A stretch of DNA of 64,000 bases from Propionibacteriaceae bacterium AM104-82. GTDB lineage: Bacteria > Actinomycetota > Actinomycetes > Propionibacteriales > Propionibacteriaceae. Within the stretch, counting starts at the first letter, position 1; the number at the start of each line of letters is the position of its first letter. Of this stretch, positions 35,790 through 45,652 are shown one piece after another. Made by a program: the position numbers and the translations under genes. Below the pieces are notes generated by a model. The model was not told the origin of the DNA, made no database searches, and worked only from the letters and a program-made list of their open reading frames with translations. The stretch spans positions 1 to 64,000 of the forward strand of contig JAQDQK010000016.1 of NCBI GenBank assembly GCA_027658995.1. Reading direction: 5' to 3'.

Positions 35790-37301
35790 ATGGAATCCCC
35801 ATTCGCCAAGCGCACGATCTGGTTCCTCACCGGATCCCAGGACCTGTACGGCCCCGAGGTGCTCGCCCAGGTCGAGGAACAGTCGAAGCAGGTCGTCGCC
35901 GACCTCAACTCCGCCGACGAGATCCCCGTGGACATCCAGTGGCGCCCCATCCTCAAGGACCGCGCCTCCATCGAGCGGGCCATGCTCGAGGCCAACGCAG
36001 ACGAGTCCGTCGTCGGCGTGATCACCTGGATGCATACCTTCTCGCCCGCCAAGATGTGGATCCTCGGCCTCGACGCGCTCGCCAAGCCGATGCTGCACCT
36101 CCACACGCAGGCCAACCAGGCCCTGCCGTGGGACACCATCGACATGGACTTCATGAACCTGAACCAGGCCGCCCACGGCGACCGCGAGTTCGGCTACATC
36201 GTCAGCAGGCTCGGCAAGCAGCGCAAGATCGTGGTCGGCCACGCGTCCAACCCCGACGTGCAGCACAAGGTCGCCGTCTGGTCGCGCGCCGCCACCGGCT
36301 ACGCAGAGCTCCGGACGCTCCGCCTGACCCGCTTCGGCGACAACATGCGCAACGTCGCCGTCACCGAGGGCGACAAGACCGAGGCCGAGTTCAAGCTCGG
36401 CGTCAGCGTCAACACCTGGGGCGTCAACGAGTTGGTCGCGGCCGTCGACGCCGTCTCCGACGACGACATCGACGCGCTGGTGGCCGAGTACGCCGACAGC
36501 TACGACGTCGCGGCAGAGCTGCTGCCCGGCGGCGAGCGCCACGAGTCGCTGCGCTACGGCGCCCGCCAGGAGCTCGCCCTGCGCGCGTTCCTCGACCAGG
36601 TCGGCGCCAAGGCGTTCACGACCACGTTCGAGGACCTGGGCGGGCTCAAGCAGCTCCCCGGCCTCGCGGTGCAGCGCCTGATGGCCGACGGCTACGGCTT
36701 CGGCGCCGAGGGCGACTGGAAGACCGCCGTCCTGGTGCGACTCGCCAAGGTGATGGGCTACGGCCTGCCCGGCGGCGCCTCGCTGATGGAGGACTACACC
36801 TACGAGCTGACGCCGGGCAAGGAGAAGATCCTCGGCGCTCACATGCTCGAGGTCTGCCCCTCGCTGACCACCTCGAAGCCGACGCTGGAGATCCACGCGC
36901 TCGGCATCGGGGACCGTGAAGACCCCGTCCGCCTGGTGTTCAACACCGACCCCGGCGCGGGCATCGTCGTGGCGCTGTCCGACCTGCGCGACCGGTTCCG
37001 GATGACCGCGAACCTCGTCGACATCGTCGAGCCTGACGCGCCGCTGCCGAACCTGCCCGTCGCACGGGCCGTCTGGGTGCCGGAGCCCAACCTGCCGACC
37101 TCTGCCGAGTGCTGGATCGCCGCGGGCGCTGCGCACCACACCGTGATGTCGACCGGCGCCGGCCTGGAGGAGTTCCAGGACTTCGCTGACATCGCCGACA
37201 TCGAACTCGCGCTGATCGACGCGGCCACCACCACGCGTGGCTTCGTCAACGAGTTGCGCTACAACGCCGTCGTCCACAAGTTCACCGACGGCCTGCGCTG
37301 A
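35790..37301 (+). CDS. araA: L-arabinose isomerase
   Basis: 503 aa, the typical family length, from ATG 35790 with GTAGGAG upstream. The N-terminus [13 protein letters not shown] is diagnostic; metal ligands are visible in [11 protein letters not shown] (Glu) and LEIHALGIG (His). It isomerises L-arabinose to L-ribulose in the cytoplasm. Unlike most ara operons, no araB (ribulokinase) lies with araA and araD or anywhere in this window, so the kinase must be encoded elsewhere. Confidence 0.96.
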   Translation: MESPFAKRTIWFLTGSQDLYGPEVLAQVEEQSKQVVADLNSADEIPVDIQWRPILKDRASIERAMLEANADESVVGVITWMHTFSPAKMWILGLDALAKPMLHLHTQANQALPWDTIDMDFMNLNQAAHGDREFGYIVSRLGKQRKIVVGHASNPDVQHKVAVWSRAATGYAELRTLRLTRFGDNMRNVAVTEGDKTEAEFKLGVSVNTWGVNELVAAVDAVSDDDIDALVAEYADSYDVAAELLPGGERHESLRYGARQELALRAFLDQVGAKAFTTTFEDLGGLKQLPGLAVQRLMADGYGFGAEGDWKTAVLVRLAKVMGYGLPGGASLMEDYTYELTPGKEKILGAHMLEVCPSLTTSKPTLEIHALGIGDREDPVRLVFNTDPGAGIVVALSDLRDRFRMTANLVDIVEPDAPLPNLPVARAVWVPEPNLPTSAECWIAAGAAHHTVMSTGAGLEEFQDFADIADIELALIDAATTTRGFVNELRYNAVVHKFTDGLR

Positions 37302-37328
37302 CCCGGACACCGGTAAGGAACGATTGAC

Positions 37329-39131
37329 ATGACCGCTCCCGTCAAGCTGCAGCACGGGCGAGCGCCCCTGGGGATCACGGAGGTGACCCTGACGCCGGGG
37401 ACCTACCTGCGCGACCTGCAGGACCTCAACGCGACCGCCACCCTGCCGCACGCCATCGGCAAGCTTGACGAGAGCGGTGTCATCGCCAACCTGGCCTCGC
37501 CGGGGGGCGAGGCCCACCGGGGCTTCGGGTTCTCCGACTCCGACCTCTACAAGACGCTCGAGGCCATCGGCTGGGAGATCGCCCGCACCGGAAGCACCGC
37601 CTTCGACGGCTTCCTGGACTCGTCCTACCGACTGCTGCGCGCCGCGCAGCAGCCCGACGGCTACCTCAACTCGTGGGGCCTGTCCGCAGACAGCCCCGGC
37701 CGCTGGGTCGACCTGCAGTGGGGCCACGAGTTGTACTGCGCAGGCCACCTGATCCAGGCGGCCGTCGCGCTGAACCGGGCCGGTCGCGGCGAACTGATGG
37801 CCATCGCCCGGCCCGTCGCCGACCTGATCGTGCGGCGCTTCGCCCACGAGGGCACCTGCGGGCACCCCGAGATCGAGACCGCGCTGGTCGAGTTGTACCG
37901 CGAGACGGGGGAGCCCGGCTACCTGACGTCCGCGAAGGGATTCGTGGAGCGGCGCGGCAACCCCGTGCAACACACGTTGCCGTTCGGCCCTGCCTACTTC
38001 CAGGACCACGCGCCCGTCCGCGACGCCGAGGACGCCACCGGGCACGCGGTGCGCCAGTTGTACCTCGACGCGGGCTGCGTCGACGTCGCCGTCGAGACCG
38101 GAGACGCCGACCTGCTGGAGGCGGTGCAGCGGCGCTGGGACAGCGCCCACGGACGCCGGATGTTCATCACCGGCGGCATGGGATCGCACTTCCAGGACGA
38201 GTCCTTCGGCGACGACCACGAACTGGCCTCCGAGCGCTCCTACGCCGAGACCTGCGCCGCGATCGCCGACCTGCACCTGTCGTGGCGACTGCTCCTCGCC
38301 ACCGGCGAGGCCCGCTACGCGCAGGCCATGGAGCGGGTCCTCTACAACGCCATCCCCGCCGCCGTCTCCGAGGACGGCAAGGCGTTCACCTACGCCAACC
38401 CGCTCCAGGTGCGCACCGGCGGGCGCGTCGTCGAGTACAACTCCGGCCGCCAACCCTGGTTCTCCTGCGCCTGCTGTCCGCCCAACGTGGCACGGCTGCG
38501 GGCGAGCCTGGCCGCCTACCTCGCCTTCGCCGACGACGAGGGCCTCGCCATCGCGCTGCCCGCCGCCGCGACCCTCGCGCTGCCCGCTGAGGTCGGCACC
38601 GGACGAGTCGTGATCACGGGGGACCTCGAGGCGGGCAGCCTCACCGTCACCCCGGAGGCCGACTTCCTGCCCGGCAAGGGTCTGCGGGTCCGCATCCCCG
38701 AATGGGCGACGTCCCCGCAGGTCGACGGCGCACCCGCCGCCGTCGAGCACGGCTGGCTGAGCCTCGACACCGCGGCCCCCAGCACCATCACGCTCGACGT
38801 CAGCCCGACGGCGATGGTCGCCGACGCGCGCGTCGACGCCGTGCGCGGCGCCGTGGCGATCCAGGCCGGCCCGACCGTGCTGTGCGCCGAGGCGCACGAC
38901 AACCCCGAGGTCGACGCGCTCGCCATCGACCCGAACCGGCCCTTGACCGGCGACCCGACCGGAGCCACGGGAAGCGGGGCGGTGCTCCCAACGAGCAACG
39001 CGCTGTACCGCCGCTACGGTGACCCGACCGGCGAGGTCGAGGCCACCCCCGTGACGCTGATCCCGTACCGCGAATGGGGCAGGCGCGGCCGCGTCGCCAT
39101 GCGCGTCTGGCTGCCGACCGTGGACCTCTGA
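37329..39131 (+). CDS. beta-L-arabinofuranosidase-like, GH127 (DUF1680)
   Basis: 600 aa. An (alpha/alpha)6 barrel protein with the zinc-thiolate active site: FSCACCPPNVARL near residue 382 includes the likely nucleophile Cys, and YAETCAAIADLHLSW near residue 310 supplies another Cys and an acidic residue. No signal peptide. It would remove beta-L-arabinofuranosyl residues found on plant hydroxyproline-rich glycoproteins and some polysaccharides. Its presence among araDA and GH51 genes supports an arabinose-yielding function. Confidence 0.88.
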   Translation: MTAPVKLQHGRAPLGITEVTLTPGTYLRDLQDLNATATLPHAIGKLDESGVIANLASPGGEAHRGFGFSDSDLYKTLEAIGWEIARTGSTAFDGFLDSSYRLLRAAQQPDGYLNSWGLSADSPGRWVDLQWGHELYCAGHLIQAAVALNRAGRGELMAIARPVADLIVRRFAHEGTCGHPEIETALVELYRETGEPGYLTSAKGFVERRGNPVQHTLPFGPAYFQDHAPVRDAEDATGHAVRQLYLDAGCVDVAVETGDADLLEAVQRRWDSAHGRRMFITGGMGSHFQDESFGDDHELASERSYAETCAAIADLHLSWRLLLATGEARYAQAMERVLYNAIPAAVSEDGKAFTYANPLQVRTGGRVVEYNSGRQPWFSCACCPPNVARLRASLAAYLAFADDEGLAIALPAAATLALPAEVGTGRVVITGDLEAGSLTVTPEADFLPGKGLRVRIPEWATSPQVDGAPAAVEHGWLSLDTAAPSTITLDVSPTAMVADARVDAVRGAVAIQAGPTVLCAEAHDNPEVDALAIDPNRPLTGDPTGATGSGAVLPTSNALYRRYGDPTGEVEATPVTLIPYREWGRRGRVAMRVWLPTVDL

Positions 39132-39132
39132 G

Positions 39133-40383
39133 ATGGCGTCCTCACCCCCGCTCGGCTGGAACTCCTGGGACTGCTTCGGTGGCTCCGTGACCGAGGCCGA
39201 GGTGCTGGAGAACGCCTCCTTCATGGCGCAGCGCCTGCTGCCGCACGGCTGGGACACCGTCGTCGTCGACATCCAGTGGTACGAGCCGACGCCGGGAACC
39301 CACGACTACGCCGCCGTCTCGGAGGCCGTCCTCGACGCCTACGGCAGGCCGCAGCCCGCCGTCGGCCGCTTCCCGAGCGCCGCCGACGGTAAGGGGTTCG
39401 CGCCGCTCGCCGACGCGGTCCACGCGCTCGGGCTGAGGTTCGGCGTGCACCTGATGCGCGGCATCCCGCGCCCCGCCGTCGAGGCCGACCTGCCGATCGC
39501 CGACAGCCCCTACACCGCCGCGGAGATCGCCGACCGGGGCAACCGCTGCCCCTGGAACCCGGACAACGACGGCGTCGACGCGACGCACCCGGGCGCCGCG
39601 CACTGGTATGACGCGCTGATCGGGCAACTGGCCGGCTGGGGCGTCGACTTCATCAAACTCGACGACGTGCTGTACCCGCCGGTGCAGCGCGCCGAGATCG
39701 CGCTGATCGCCGCCGCGATCGACCGGAGCGGGCGAGACATCGCGCTCAGCCTTTCCCCGGGCCGCGAACTCTCCCTCGAGCAACTCGACTTCCTGCGCGG
39801 CGTCGCCACCATGTGGCGCGTCTCCGACGACCTGTGGGACACCTGGCCCGGGCTGCTGGAGCAGTTCCAGCGCGCCGCCCGCTGGGCCCCGCACCAGTCC
39901 GCCGCCGGCTACGCCGACCTCGACATGCTGCCGCTCGGCCGGCTCGGGATCCGCGCGCACGTCGGCACCGAGCGCGACTCCCGGCTGAGCCTCGCCGAGC
40001 AGCGCACCATGTTGACGCTGTGGGCGATCGCCCGCTCGCCCATGATGTTCGGCGGCCACCTGCCCGACTCCGACCCCCGCACCGTCGACCTGCTCACCAA
40101 CGACGACGTGCTCGCCGTCCAGCAGCGCTCGAGCCACAACCGCGAGATCATCCGCGACCAGTCGCTCGTGGTGTGGGCCGCCGAACTCGACGGCGCCCAG
40201 GTGCGGGCCGTGTTCTGGCTCGGCGACGAGCCCACCACCGTGCGGTTGCACCGCGACGACCTCGGCGTCACAGAGCCTCGGCGGGTCCTCGACCTGTGGA
40301 GCGGCGCCACCCAGACCGCTGCCGACGGGTGGTTGAGCTTCCCGCTCGACCCGCACGGCGCCACCATCCTCGCCATCTCGTGA
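39133..40383 (+). CDS. GH27 family enzyme (alpha-galactosidase or beta-L-arabinopyranosidase)
   Basis: 416 aa. The N-terminus [13 protein letters not shown] is the GH27 signature; the nucleophile Asp is in [12 protein letters not shown] near residue 178 and the acid/base Asp in [12 protein letters not shown] near residue 232. No signal peptide, so it acts inside the cell. GH27 contains alpha-galactosidases and also beta-L-arabinopyranosidases; because every neighbour handles arabinose, the second activity is a serious alternative. The gene begins one base after the GH127 stop. Confidence 0.88.
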   Translation: MASSPPLGWNSWDCFGGSVTEAEVLENASFMAQRLLPHGWDTVVVDIQWYEPTPGTHDYAAVSEAVLDAYGRPQPAVGRFPSAADGKGFAPLADAVHALGLRFGVHLMRGIPRPAVEADLPIADSPYTAAEIADRGNRCPWNPDNDGVDATHPGAAHWYDALIGQLAGWGVDFIKLDDVLYPPVQRAEIALIAAAIDRSGRDIALSLSPGRELSLEQLDFLRGVATMWRVSDDLWDTWPGLLEQFQRAARWAPHQSAAGYADLDMLPLGRLGIRAHVGTERDSRLSLAEQRTMLTLWAIARSPMMFGGHLPDSDPRTVDLLTNDDVLAVQQRSSHNREIIRDQSLVVWAAELDGAQVRAVFWLGDEPTTVRLHRDDLGVTEPRRVLDLWSGATQTAADGWLSFPLDPHGATILAIS

Positions 40384-40394
40384 AGGGACCATCC

Positions 40395-41894
40395 ATGACC
40401 AAGGCAATCGTCAACCTCGACCTGCCCGGCCCGCTCGTCTCGCGACACCAGCACGGGCACTTCGCCGAACACCTCGGGCACTGCATCTACGAGGGCATCT
40501 TCGTCGGCGCCGACTCCGAGATCCCCAACGACAAGGGCATCCGGCTCGACGTCGTCGAGGCCCTCAAGGAGATCGGAATCCCGAACCTGCGCTGGCCGGG
40601 CGGCTGCTTCGCCGACGACTACCACTGGCGCGACGGGATCGGCACCGACCGGCCCACCGTCGTCAACTCGCTGTGGGGCGACGTCGTCGAGGACAACAGC
40701 TTCGGAACCCACGAGTTCATGCACCTGATCGACCTGCTGGAGACCGAACCCTACATCTGCGGCAACGTCGGCTCCGGCACCGTGCAGGAGATGAGCCAGT
40801 GGGTCGAGTACCTCACCCGCGGCGACGATTCCCCGATGGCGCGCCTGCGGCGCTCCAACGGCCGCGACGAGCCGTGGACCGTGAAGTTCTGGGGCGTGGG
40901 CAACGAGTCTTGGGGCTGCGGAGGAAACATGCGCCCCGAGCACTACGCCGACCTGGCCCGCCAGTACGGCACCTACTGCCGCGACCATGGAGACAACCGG
41001 CTGTACCGGATCGCCTGCGGCGCCAACGTCGACGACTACGCCTGGACCCAGGCACTGATGTCGACCGTCGGCGACCTCGGCTGCGGCTGCCGCCCCGCCG
41101 ACCACTTCCAGGGCCTCAGCCTGCACCACTACACCTTCGGGAAGAGCTGGGAGGAGAAGGGCTCGGCGACCGACTTCGACACCGACGACTACTTCTCCAC
41201 GATGGCCAACGCCTGGCGGATGGACGAACTGATCGCCCGGCACTCCACGATCATGGACGTCTACGACCCGACGCGCAGGATCGGCCTGATCGTCGACGAG
41301 TGGGGCACCTGGTGGGAGCCGGAGCCGGGCAGCAACCCTGGCTTCCTGGTGCAGCGCCAGACCCTGCGCGACGCGCTGGTGGCGAGCGTCACGCTCGACA
41401 TCTTCCACGCGCACGCCGAGCGGGTCGAGATGGCCAACCTGGCCCAGGCCGTCAACGTGCTGCAGGCGGTGCTCGTCACCGACGGCGCGACGCTGACCCG
41501 CACCCCGACCTGGCACGTCTTCGAGATGAACCAGGGCCACGGCGACGGCAACCTGCTGCCCGTGCAGTGGAACTCGCGCCCGACCCGGTCCGTGCCGCAG
41601 GAGGGTCCGCGCCCCGACGTCGACCTGCCGCTGCTGCACGCCTCGGTCACCGTCAAGGACGGCCGGGTGCTTGTCTCCGCGACCAACCTGGCGCTCGAGC
41701 CTCAGGACGTCGACCTGGAACTGCGCGGCGGCTCGGTCGGCCTCGACGGAGCCCGCCTTCTGACCGCCTCCGACCTGCACGACGAGGAGGTCTCCGTCAC
41801 CGCGTTCGACGGCGCGAGCCTCGACGGCGGCGTGCTGAGGCTGCGGATGCCCGCGACCAGCTACGTCGTCGCGGAGCTGACGCTGGAGGCGTGA
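40395..41894 (+). CDS. alpha-N-arabinofuranosidase, GH51 (second paralogue)
   Basis: 499 aa from ATG 40395 with GAAGGGA upstream. Acid/base Glu in [15 protein letters not shown] and nucleophile Glu in [32 protein letters not shown] is the substrate-site signature. No signal peptide. It differs clearly from the GH51 at 27.1-28.6 kb (WCLGNEMDGPW) and so probably prefers a different arabinoside. It is the last gene of the araDA operon and convergent with the MBL hydrolase. Confidence 0.93.
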   Translation: MTKAIVNLDLPGPLVSRHQHGHFAEHLGHCIYEGIFVGADSEIPNDKGIRLDVVEALKEIGIPNLRWPGGCFADDYHWRDGIGTDRPTVVNSLWGDVVEDNSFGTHEFMHLIDLLETEPYICGNVGSGTVQEMSQWVEYLTRGDDSPMARLRRSNGRDEPWTVKFWGVGNESWGCGGNMRPEHYADLARQYGTYCRDHGDNRLYRIACGANVDDYAWTQALMSTVGDLGCGCRPADHFQGLSLHHYTFGKSWEEKGSATDFDTDDYFSTMANAWRMDELIARHSTIMDVYDPTRRIGLIVDEWGTWWEPEPGSNPGFLVQRQTLRDALVASVTLDIFHAHAERVEMANLAQAVNVLQAVLVTDGATLTRTPTWHVFEMNQGHGDGNLLPVQWNSRPTRSVPQEGPRPDVDLPLLHASVTVKDGRVLVSATNLALEPQDVDLELRGGSVGLDGARLLTASDLHDEEVSVTAFDGASLDGGVLRLRMPATSYVVAELTLEA

Positions 41895-41895
41895 C

Positions 41896-42666
41896 TCAGA
41901 GCCCCAGGATCGGCAACTGACGCTTCGGCTCGATGCCCTTTGCGGCGAGCTCGGCGTAGGCCTTCGGAAGGGCCACCGCGAGCGTCTCGGCCGTGAACGG
42001 CCATTCGGTCGCGGTGGCCGCGTCCTCGAGCCTGGTGCCCTGCTGGATCATCATCTCGGTCTGGCTGTAGAGCATCGCGATCTCGGCGCGCTGGATGAAG
42101 GCGAAGTCGCGGTCGACAACGGTGCCGTGACCGGGCACGAACCGGGTCTCGTCCTGGCTTGCCCCGAGCACGCCGTCGAGGACGGTCGGCCAGTTGCTGA
42201 GCGAGGTCGTCTCGTCGACCTGCGGGTCGCCGCCCTGCTCCAGCAGGTCGCCCGCGAAGATGACGCGCTCGCCCGGCACGAAGACGATCACGTCGCTGCG
42301 GGTGTGCGCGTCGCCGAAGTTGACCATCTCGACGCGCTGGTCGCCCAGGTCGACGGCGACCGCCATCGAGAAGCCGCGGGTCGGCTCGAACGCCTTCAGG
42401 TTCTCGTGCGCGATGCTCGTGACGCCCTCCATGCCCGCCACGCCGCCGCTGTGGTCGCCGTGATCGTGCGTGACGATCACGTGCGTCACCGGAACCCCCG
42501 CGCGCTCGTTCGCGGAGGCCAGCAGCTCGGCGCCCTGCTCGGCGGTGTTGCCCGAGTCGACCAGCATCGCGGCGCTGTCTCCGACGATCAGGCCGACGTT
42601 GACCGCGTGCGGCTCGACGGTGGTGACGAAGACTCGATCGGTGACAGGGGTCCAAACAGGCGTCAT
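41896..42666 (-). CDS. MBL-fold metallohydrolase
   Basis: 256 aa from ATG 42666. The metal-binding motif THDHGDHSGG (HxHxDH) is near residue 65, with later ligands in FGDAHTRSD and VPGHGTVVD. The superfamily includes lactamase-like hydrolases, glyoxalase II and lactonases; no more exact role can be read. The start follows TACGAT after six bases (leaderless type). It is divergent from hrcA, with the CIRCE element in the gap. Confidence 0.85.
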   Translation of the reverse strand: MTPVWTPVTDRVFVTTVEPHAVNVGLIVGDSAAMLVDSGNTAEQGAELLASANERAGVPVTHVIVTHDHGDHSGGVAGMEGVTSIAHENLKAFEPTRGFSMAVAVDLGDQRVEMVNFGDAHTRSDVIVFVPGERVIFAGDLLEQGGDPQVDETTSLSNWPTVLDGVLGASQDETRFVPGHGTVVDRDFAFIQRAEIAMLYSQTEMMIQQGTRLEDAATATEWPFTAETLAVALPKAYAELAAKGIEPKRQLPILGL

Positions 42667-42672
42667 GTCTCC

Positions 42673-42678
42673 ATCGTA
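42673..42678 (-). promoter_or_regulatory. -10 box of leaderless MBL hydrolase gene
   Basis: TACGAT on the minus strand ends six bases before ATG 42666. Confidence 0.45.
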
Positions 42679-42690
42679 GAGGGAGCTACA

Positions 42691-42717
42691 CTGGCACTCG
42701 GCATGCGCGAGTGCCAG
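42691..42717 (+). promoter_or_regulatory. CIRCE element
   Basis: CTGGCACTC-N9-GAGTGCCAG is a perfect 9-9-9 inverted repeat matching the CIRCE operator (consensus TTAGCACTC-N9-GAGTGCTAA). HrcA binds this site, so hrcA-dnaJ are autorepressed and induced by heat shock. A candidate -10 (TACACT, 42687-42692) overlaps its left end. Confidence 0.88.
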
Positions 42718-42741
42718 CCGCAGATCCAGGAGGTGATGACC

Positions 42742-43743
42742 ATGCTCGACGACCGCAAGCTCAACGTGCTCAAGGCGATCGTCACCGACTACGTCGCAAG
42801 CAGGGAGCCGGTCGGCTCCAAGGCCCTGGTGGAGCGCCACCAGTTGAAGGTCTCCGCGGCCACAGTGCGCAACGACATGGCGGCGCTGGAGGAGGAGGGC
42901 TACATCACGCAGCCCCACACCAGCGCCGGACGCATCCCCACCGACAAGGGCTACCGGCTCTTCGTCGACCGGCTCGCCCAGATCAAGCCGCTGTCGACGG
43001 CCGAGCGGGTCGCGATCACCAGTTTCATGAACGGCACCGCCGACATCGACGACCTGATCGGTCGCACCGTCCGGCTGCTCGCACAGCTCACCAGGCAGGT
43101 CGCCATCGTGCAGTACCCCGTGGTGCAGCGCGACGAGATCCGCCACCTCGACCTTGTGCCGCTGAGCAGCGAGCGACTCCTCGTCATCGTCGTCTCGTCG
43201 TCTGGTCGCGTCGACCAGACCACCATCGACGGCCCCGTGCTCGCCGAGCCGCAACTCGGCTCGCTGCGGTTGATGCTGGCCGCGGCCGTGGTCGGCAAGT
43301 CGACGGTCGACGCCGCCTCAGCGCTCGCCGGCTTCCTGGAGGGCGTCGCCCCAGCAGACCGCGCGATCGCGGCCCCCACGGTCGCGGCGGTGCTCGAGGC
43401 GATCGCCGCGAAGCCCGCCACCCAGGTCCTCGTCGCGGGCGTGCCCAACCTTGCAGGCGCCGAGTTCGAGCAGAACCTCCGGCCGCTGCTGGAGGCCCTT
43501 GAAGAGCAGGTCATCCTGATGCGTCTGCTCGGCGAGGCGGCGGGCGACGACGTGACGGTCCGGATCGGGCAGGAGAACACCACCCAGGGCTTCCACTCGA
43601 CGAGCCTCATCGCCACCGGCTACGGTTCCGACCTGCAGGCGAGCCTCGGCATCGTCGGCCCCACCCGGATGGACTACCCCTCAACCATCGCCGCGGTCCG
43701 TGCCGTGGCGCGCTATGTGAGCAGATTCCTCAACGAAGGCTGA
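42742..43743 (+). CDS. hrcA: heat-inducible transcription repressor HrcA
   Basis: 333 aa from ATG 42742, with AGGAGG eight bases upstream (an ATG two codons before is too close to it). The winged helix domain ([61 protein letters not shown]) is typical. It represses heat-shock genes through CIRCE, which lies just upstream of this gene. dnaJ follows after 14 bases in the same operon, the standard actinobacterial pair. Confidence 0.96.
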   Translation: MLDDRKLNVLKAIVTDYVASREPVGSKALVERHQLKVSAATVRNDMAALEEEGYITQPHTSAGRIPTDKGYRLFVDRLAQIKPLSTAERVAITSFMNGTADIDDLIGRTVRLLAQLTRQVAIVQYPVVQRDEIRHLDLVPLSSERLLVIVVSSSGRVDQTTIDGPVLAEPQLGSLRLMLAAAVVGKSTVDAASALAGFLEGVAPADRAIAAPTVAAVLEAIAAKPATQVLVAGVPNLAGAEFEQNLRPLLEALEEQVILMRLLGEAAGDDVTVRIGQENTTQGFHSTSLIATGYGSDLQASLGIVGPTRMDYPSTIAAVRAVARYVSRFLNEG

Positions 43744-43757
43744 AGACCAACACAGAT

Positions 43758-44924
43758 ATGAGCAAGGACTACTACGACATCCTCGGCGTGGAGCGCGACG
43801 CTACCCCCGAGGCCATCAAGAAGGCCTACCGTCGCCGCGCCATGAAGGTGCACCCCGACGTCGCACCCGACGACGCCGAGGCGGCAGAGAAGTTCAAGGA
43901 ACTCAGCGAGGCCTACGAGGTGCTGAGCGACCCCAACAAGCGAGCCGTGTTCGACCGCGGCGGCGACCCGATGTCGCAGGGCGGCGCCGGGTTCTCCGGC
44001 TTCGGCGGCGGCTTTCCCGGTGGCTTCGACTTCACCAACCTGGTCGACGCGATGTTCGGCACCGCCTCCTCCCGCGGGCCCCGCTCGCGCGTGCGCCAGG
44101 GCCAGGACGCGCTCGTGCGACTCCGGCTTGAGCTGTTCGAGGCCGTCTTCGGCGCCACAAAGCCAGTCAAGGTGCAGACCGCGGTGGTCTGCCCGAAGTG
44201 TGCAGGCAAGGGCGGCGAGCCCGGCTCCGAGCCCGTCAACTGCGGCACCTGTGACGGCTCCGGTGAGGTCTCGCAGATCCAGCGCAGCTTCTTCGGTGAC
44301 GTCCGCACCACGCAGGCCTGCCCGACCTGCCGCGGCTACGGCACCATCATCCCCAACCCGTGCACCGAGTGCTCCGGCGAGGGACGCGTCCGCACCACCC
44401 GCACGCTGCAGGTCAAGGTGCCCGCGGGCGTCTCGACCGGCATCCGGATCCACCTCGAGGCGCAGGGCGAGGTCGGCCCCGGCGGCGGCCCGGCAGGCGA
44501 CCTGTACGTCGAACTGGTCGTCGACGAGCACGACACGTTCCGCCGCGACGGCGACAACCTCGAGATGGTCGTCAAGCTCCCCATGACGGCGGCCGCGCTC
44601 GGCACCACCGTCGACGTCGCGACTCTTGAGGCCGAATGGCCCGACTCCCCGGTGGAGGACCGCAGCGTCGCCGTCGAGGTGCCGGCAGGCACCCAGTCGG
44701 GCACCCGGATCGCGCTCAAGGGCAAGGGCGTGCCGCGACTGCGCGGCGGCGGCCGGGGCGACCTGGGCGTCACGCTGCTGGTGCAGACCCCGACAAAGCT
44801 CGACGACAAGCAGCGCGAACTGCTGCGCCAACTCGCGGAGGAGCGCGACGAGACCCGCGCCGAGGCCATCGCGGCCAAGGGCCACAAGGGAGTCTTCGGC
44901 AAGATCTCCGAGTGGTTCTCGTGA
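43758..44924 (+). CDS. dnaJ: chaperone protein DnaJ
   Basis: 388 aa. J domain with the HPD motif ([11 protein letters not shown]), then a Gly/Phe-rich linker ([15 protein letters not shown]), the four zinc-finger repeats [24 protein letters not shown] and CTECSGEG, and the C-terminal substrate-binding domains. It is the DnaK cochaperone and shares the hrcA operon. Its stop overlaps the GTG of rsmE. Confidence 0.96.
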   Translation: MSKDYYDILGVERDATPEAIKKAYRRRAMKVHPDVAPDDAEAAEKFKELSEAYEVLSDPNKRAVFDRGGDPMSQGGAGFSGFGGGFPGGFDFTNLVDAMFGTASSRGPRSRVRQGQDALVRLRLELFEAVFGATKPVKVQTAVVCPKCAGKGGEPGSEPVNCGTCDGSGEVSQIQRSFFGDVRTTQACPTCRGYGTIIPNPCTECSGEGRVRTTRTLQVKVPAGVSTGIRIHLEAQGEVGPGGGPAGDLYVELVVDEHDTFRRDGDNLEMVVKLPMTAAALGTTVDVATLEAEWPDSPVEDRSVAVEVPAGTQSGTRIALKGKGVPRLRGGGRGDLGVTLLVQTPTKLDDKQRELLRQLAEERDETRAEAIAAKGHKGVFGKISEWFS

Positions 44925-45652
44925 CGAGTGCCCTCTTCCTCGCCGATTTCGGGGACGTCGCCCCCGATGCGCTGATCACCATCACCGGCGACGAGGCCCA
45001 CCACGCGGTCGCCGTCAAGCGCATCGAGGTGGGGGAGACGGTGCTGGTCGCCGACGGCCACGGGTCCGCCGTCAGCGCCGTCGTCGAGGAGACCGGGCGC
45101 CGCGAACTCACCGTCCGCGTCGTCGAGGTGCTCCACCCCGACGAGCCCGCCCTGACGTGGGGCGTCGCGCAGGCGCTCGCCAAGGGCGACCGCAGCGACC
45201 TCGCGGTGCAGACCGCCACCGAACTCGGCGCCCGCCGGATCCTCGCCTGGCAGGCCGCCCGCAGCATCGTGCGCTGGCAGGGGGAGCGCGGCGACAAGTC
45301 GCTCGAGAAGTGGCGCGCCACCAGTCGCGAGGCCACCAAGCAGGCGCGCCGCTTCCTGGTCCCCGAGGTCGTCTTCGCCACCACGGCGGACGTGGCCGAG
45401 GCGATCGCGCAGGCCGACGTCGCGCTCGTCCTGCACGAGGACGCCGTGGACCACATCGCCGACATCGACCTCCCGTCCGAGGGGACAGGGCTGCTGATCG
45501 TCGGCCCCGAGGGCGGCATCGCCCCCGACGAACTCGACCGCTTCCTCGAGGCGGGGGCCCGCGCCGTCAGCATCAGCGACGGCGTGCTGCGCACCTCGAC
45601 GGCCGCCGCGGTCGCGCTCGGCCAACTCGACGTGCTCGCGAGGCGCTCGTGA
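44921..45652 (+). CDS. rsmE: 16S rRNA (uracil-1498-N3)-methyltransferase
   Basis: 243 aa, GTG start overlapping the dnaJ stop (GTGA). The SPOUT methyltransferase SAM-binding knot is visible in [23 protein letters not shown] and [12 protein letters not shown]; the N-terminal PUA-like part contains [18 protein letters not shown]. Methylates U1498 in 16S rRNA. The next gene, tgt, starts at an overlapping GTG. Confidence 0.94.
   Translation: MTSALFLADFGDVAPDALITITGDEAHHAVAVKRIEVGETVLVADGHGSAVSAVVEETGRRELTVRVVEVLHPDEPALTWGVAQALAKGDRSDLAVQTATELGARRILAWQAARSIVRWQGERGDKSLEKWRATSREATKQARRFLVPEVVFATTADVAEAIAQADVALVLHEDAVDHIADIDLPSEGTGLLIVGPEGGIAPDELDRFLEAGARAVSISDGVLRTSTAAAVALGQLDVLARRS

Noticed and set aside
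35757..39272. 1171-codon open frame on the minus strand
   Set aside because: It is a third-position shadow of araA and GH127, composed of Val/Gly/Asp/Arg low complexity with no domain, and both plus-strand genes are certain.
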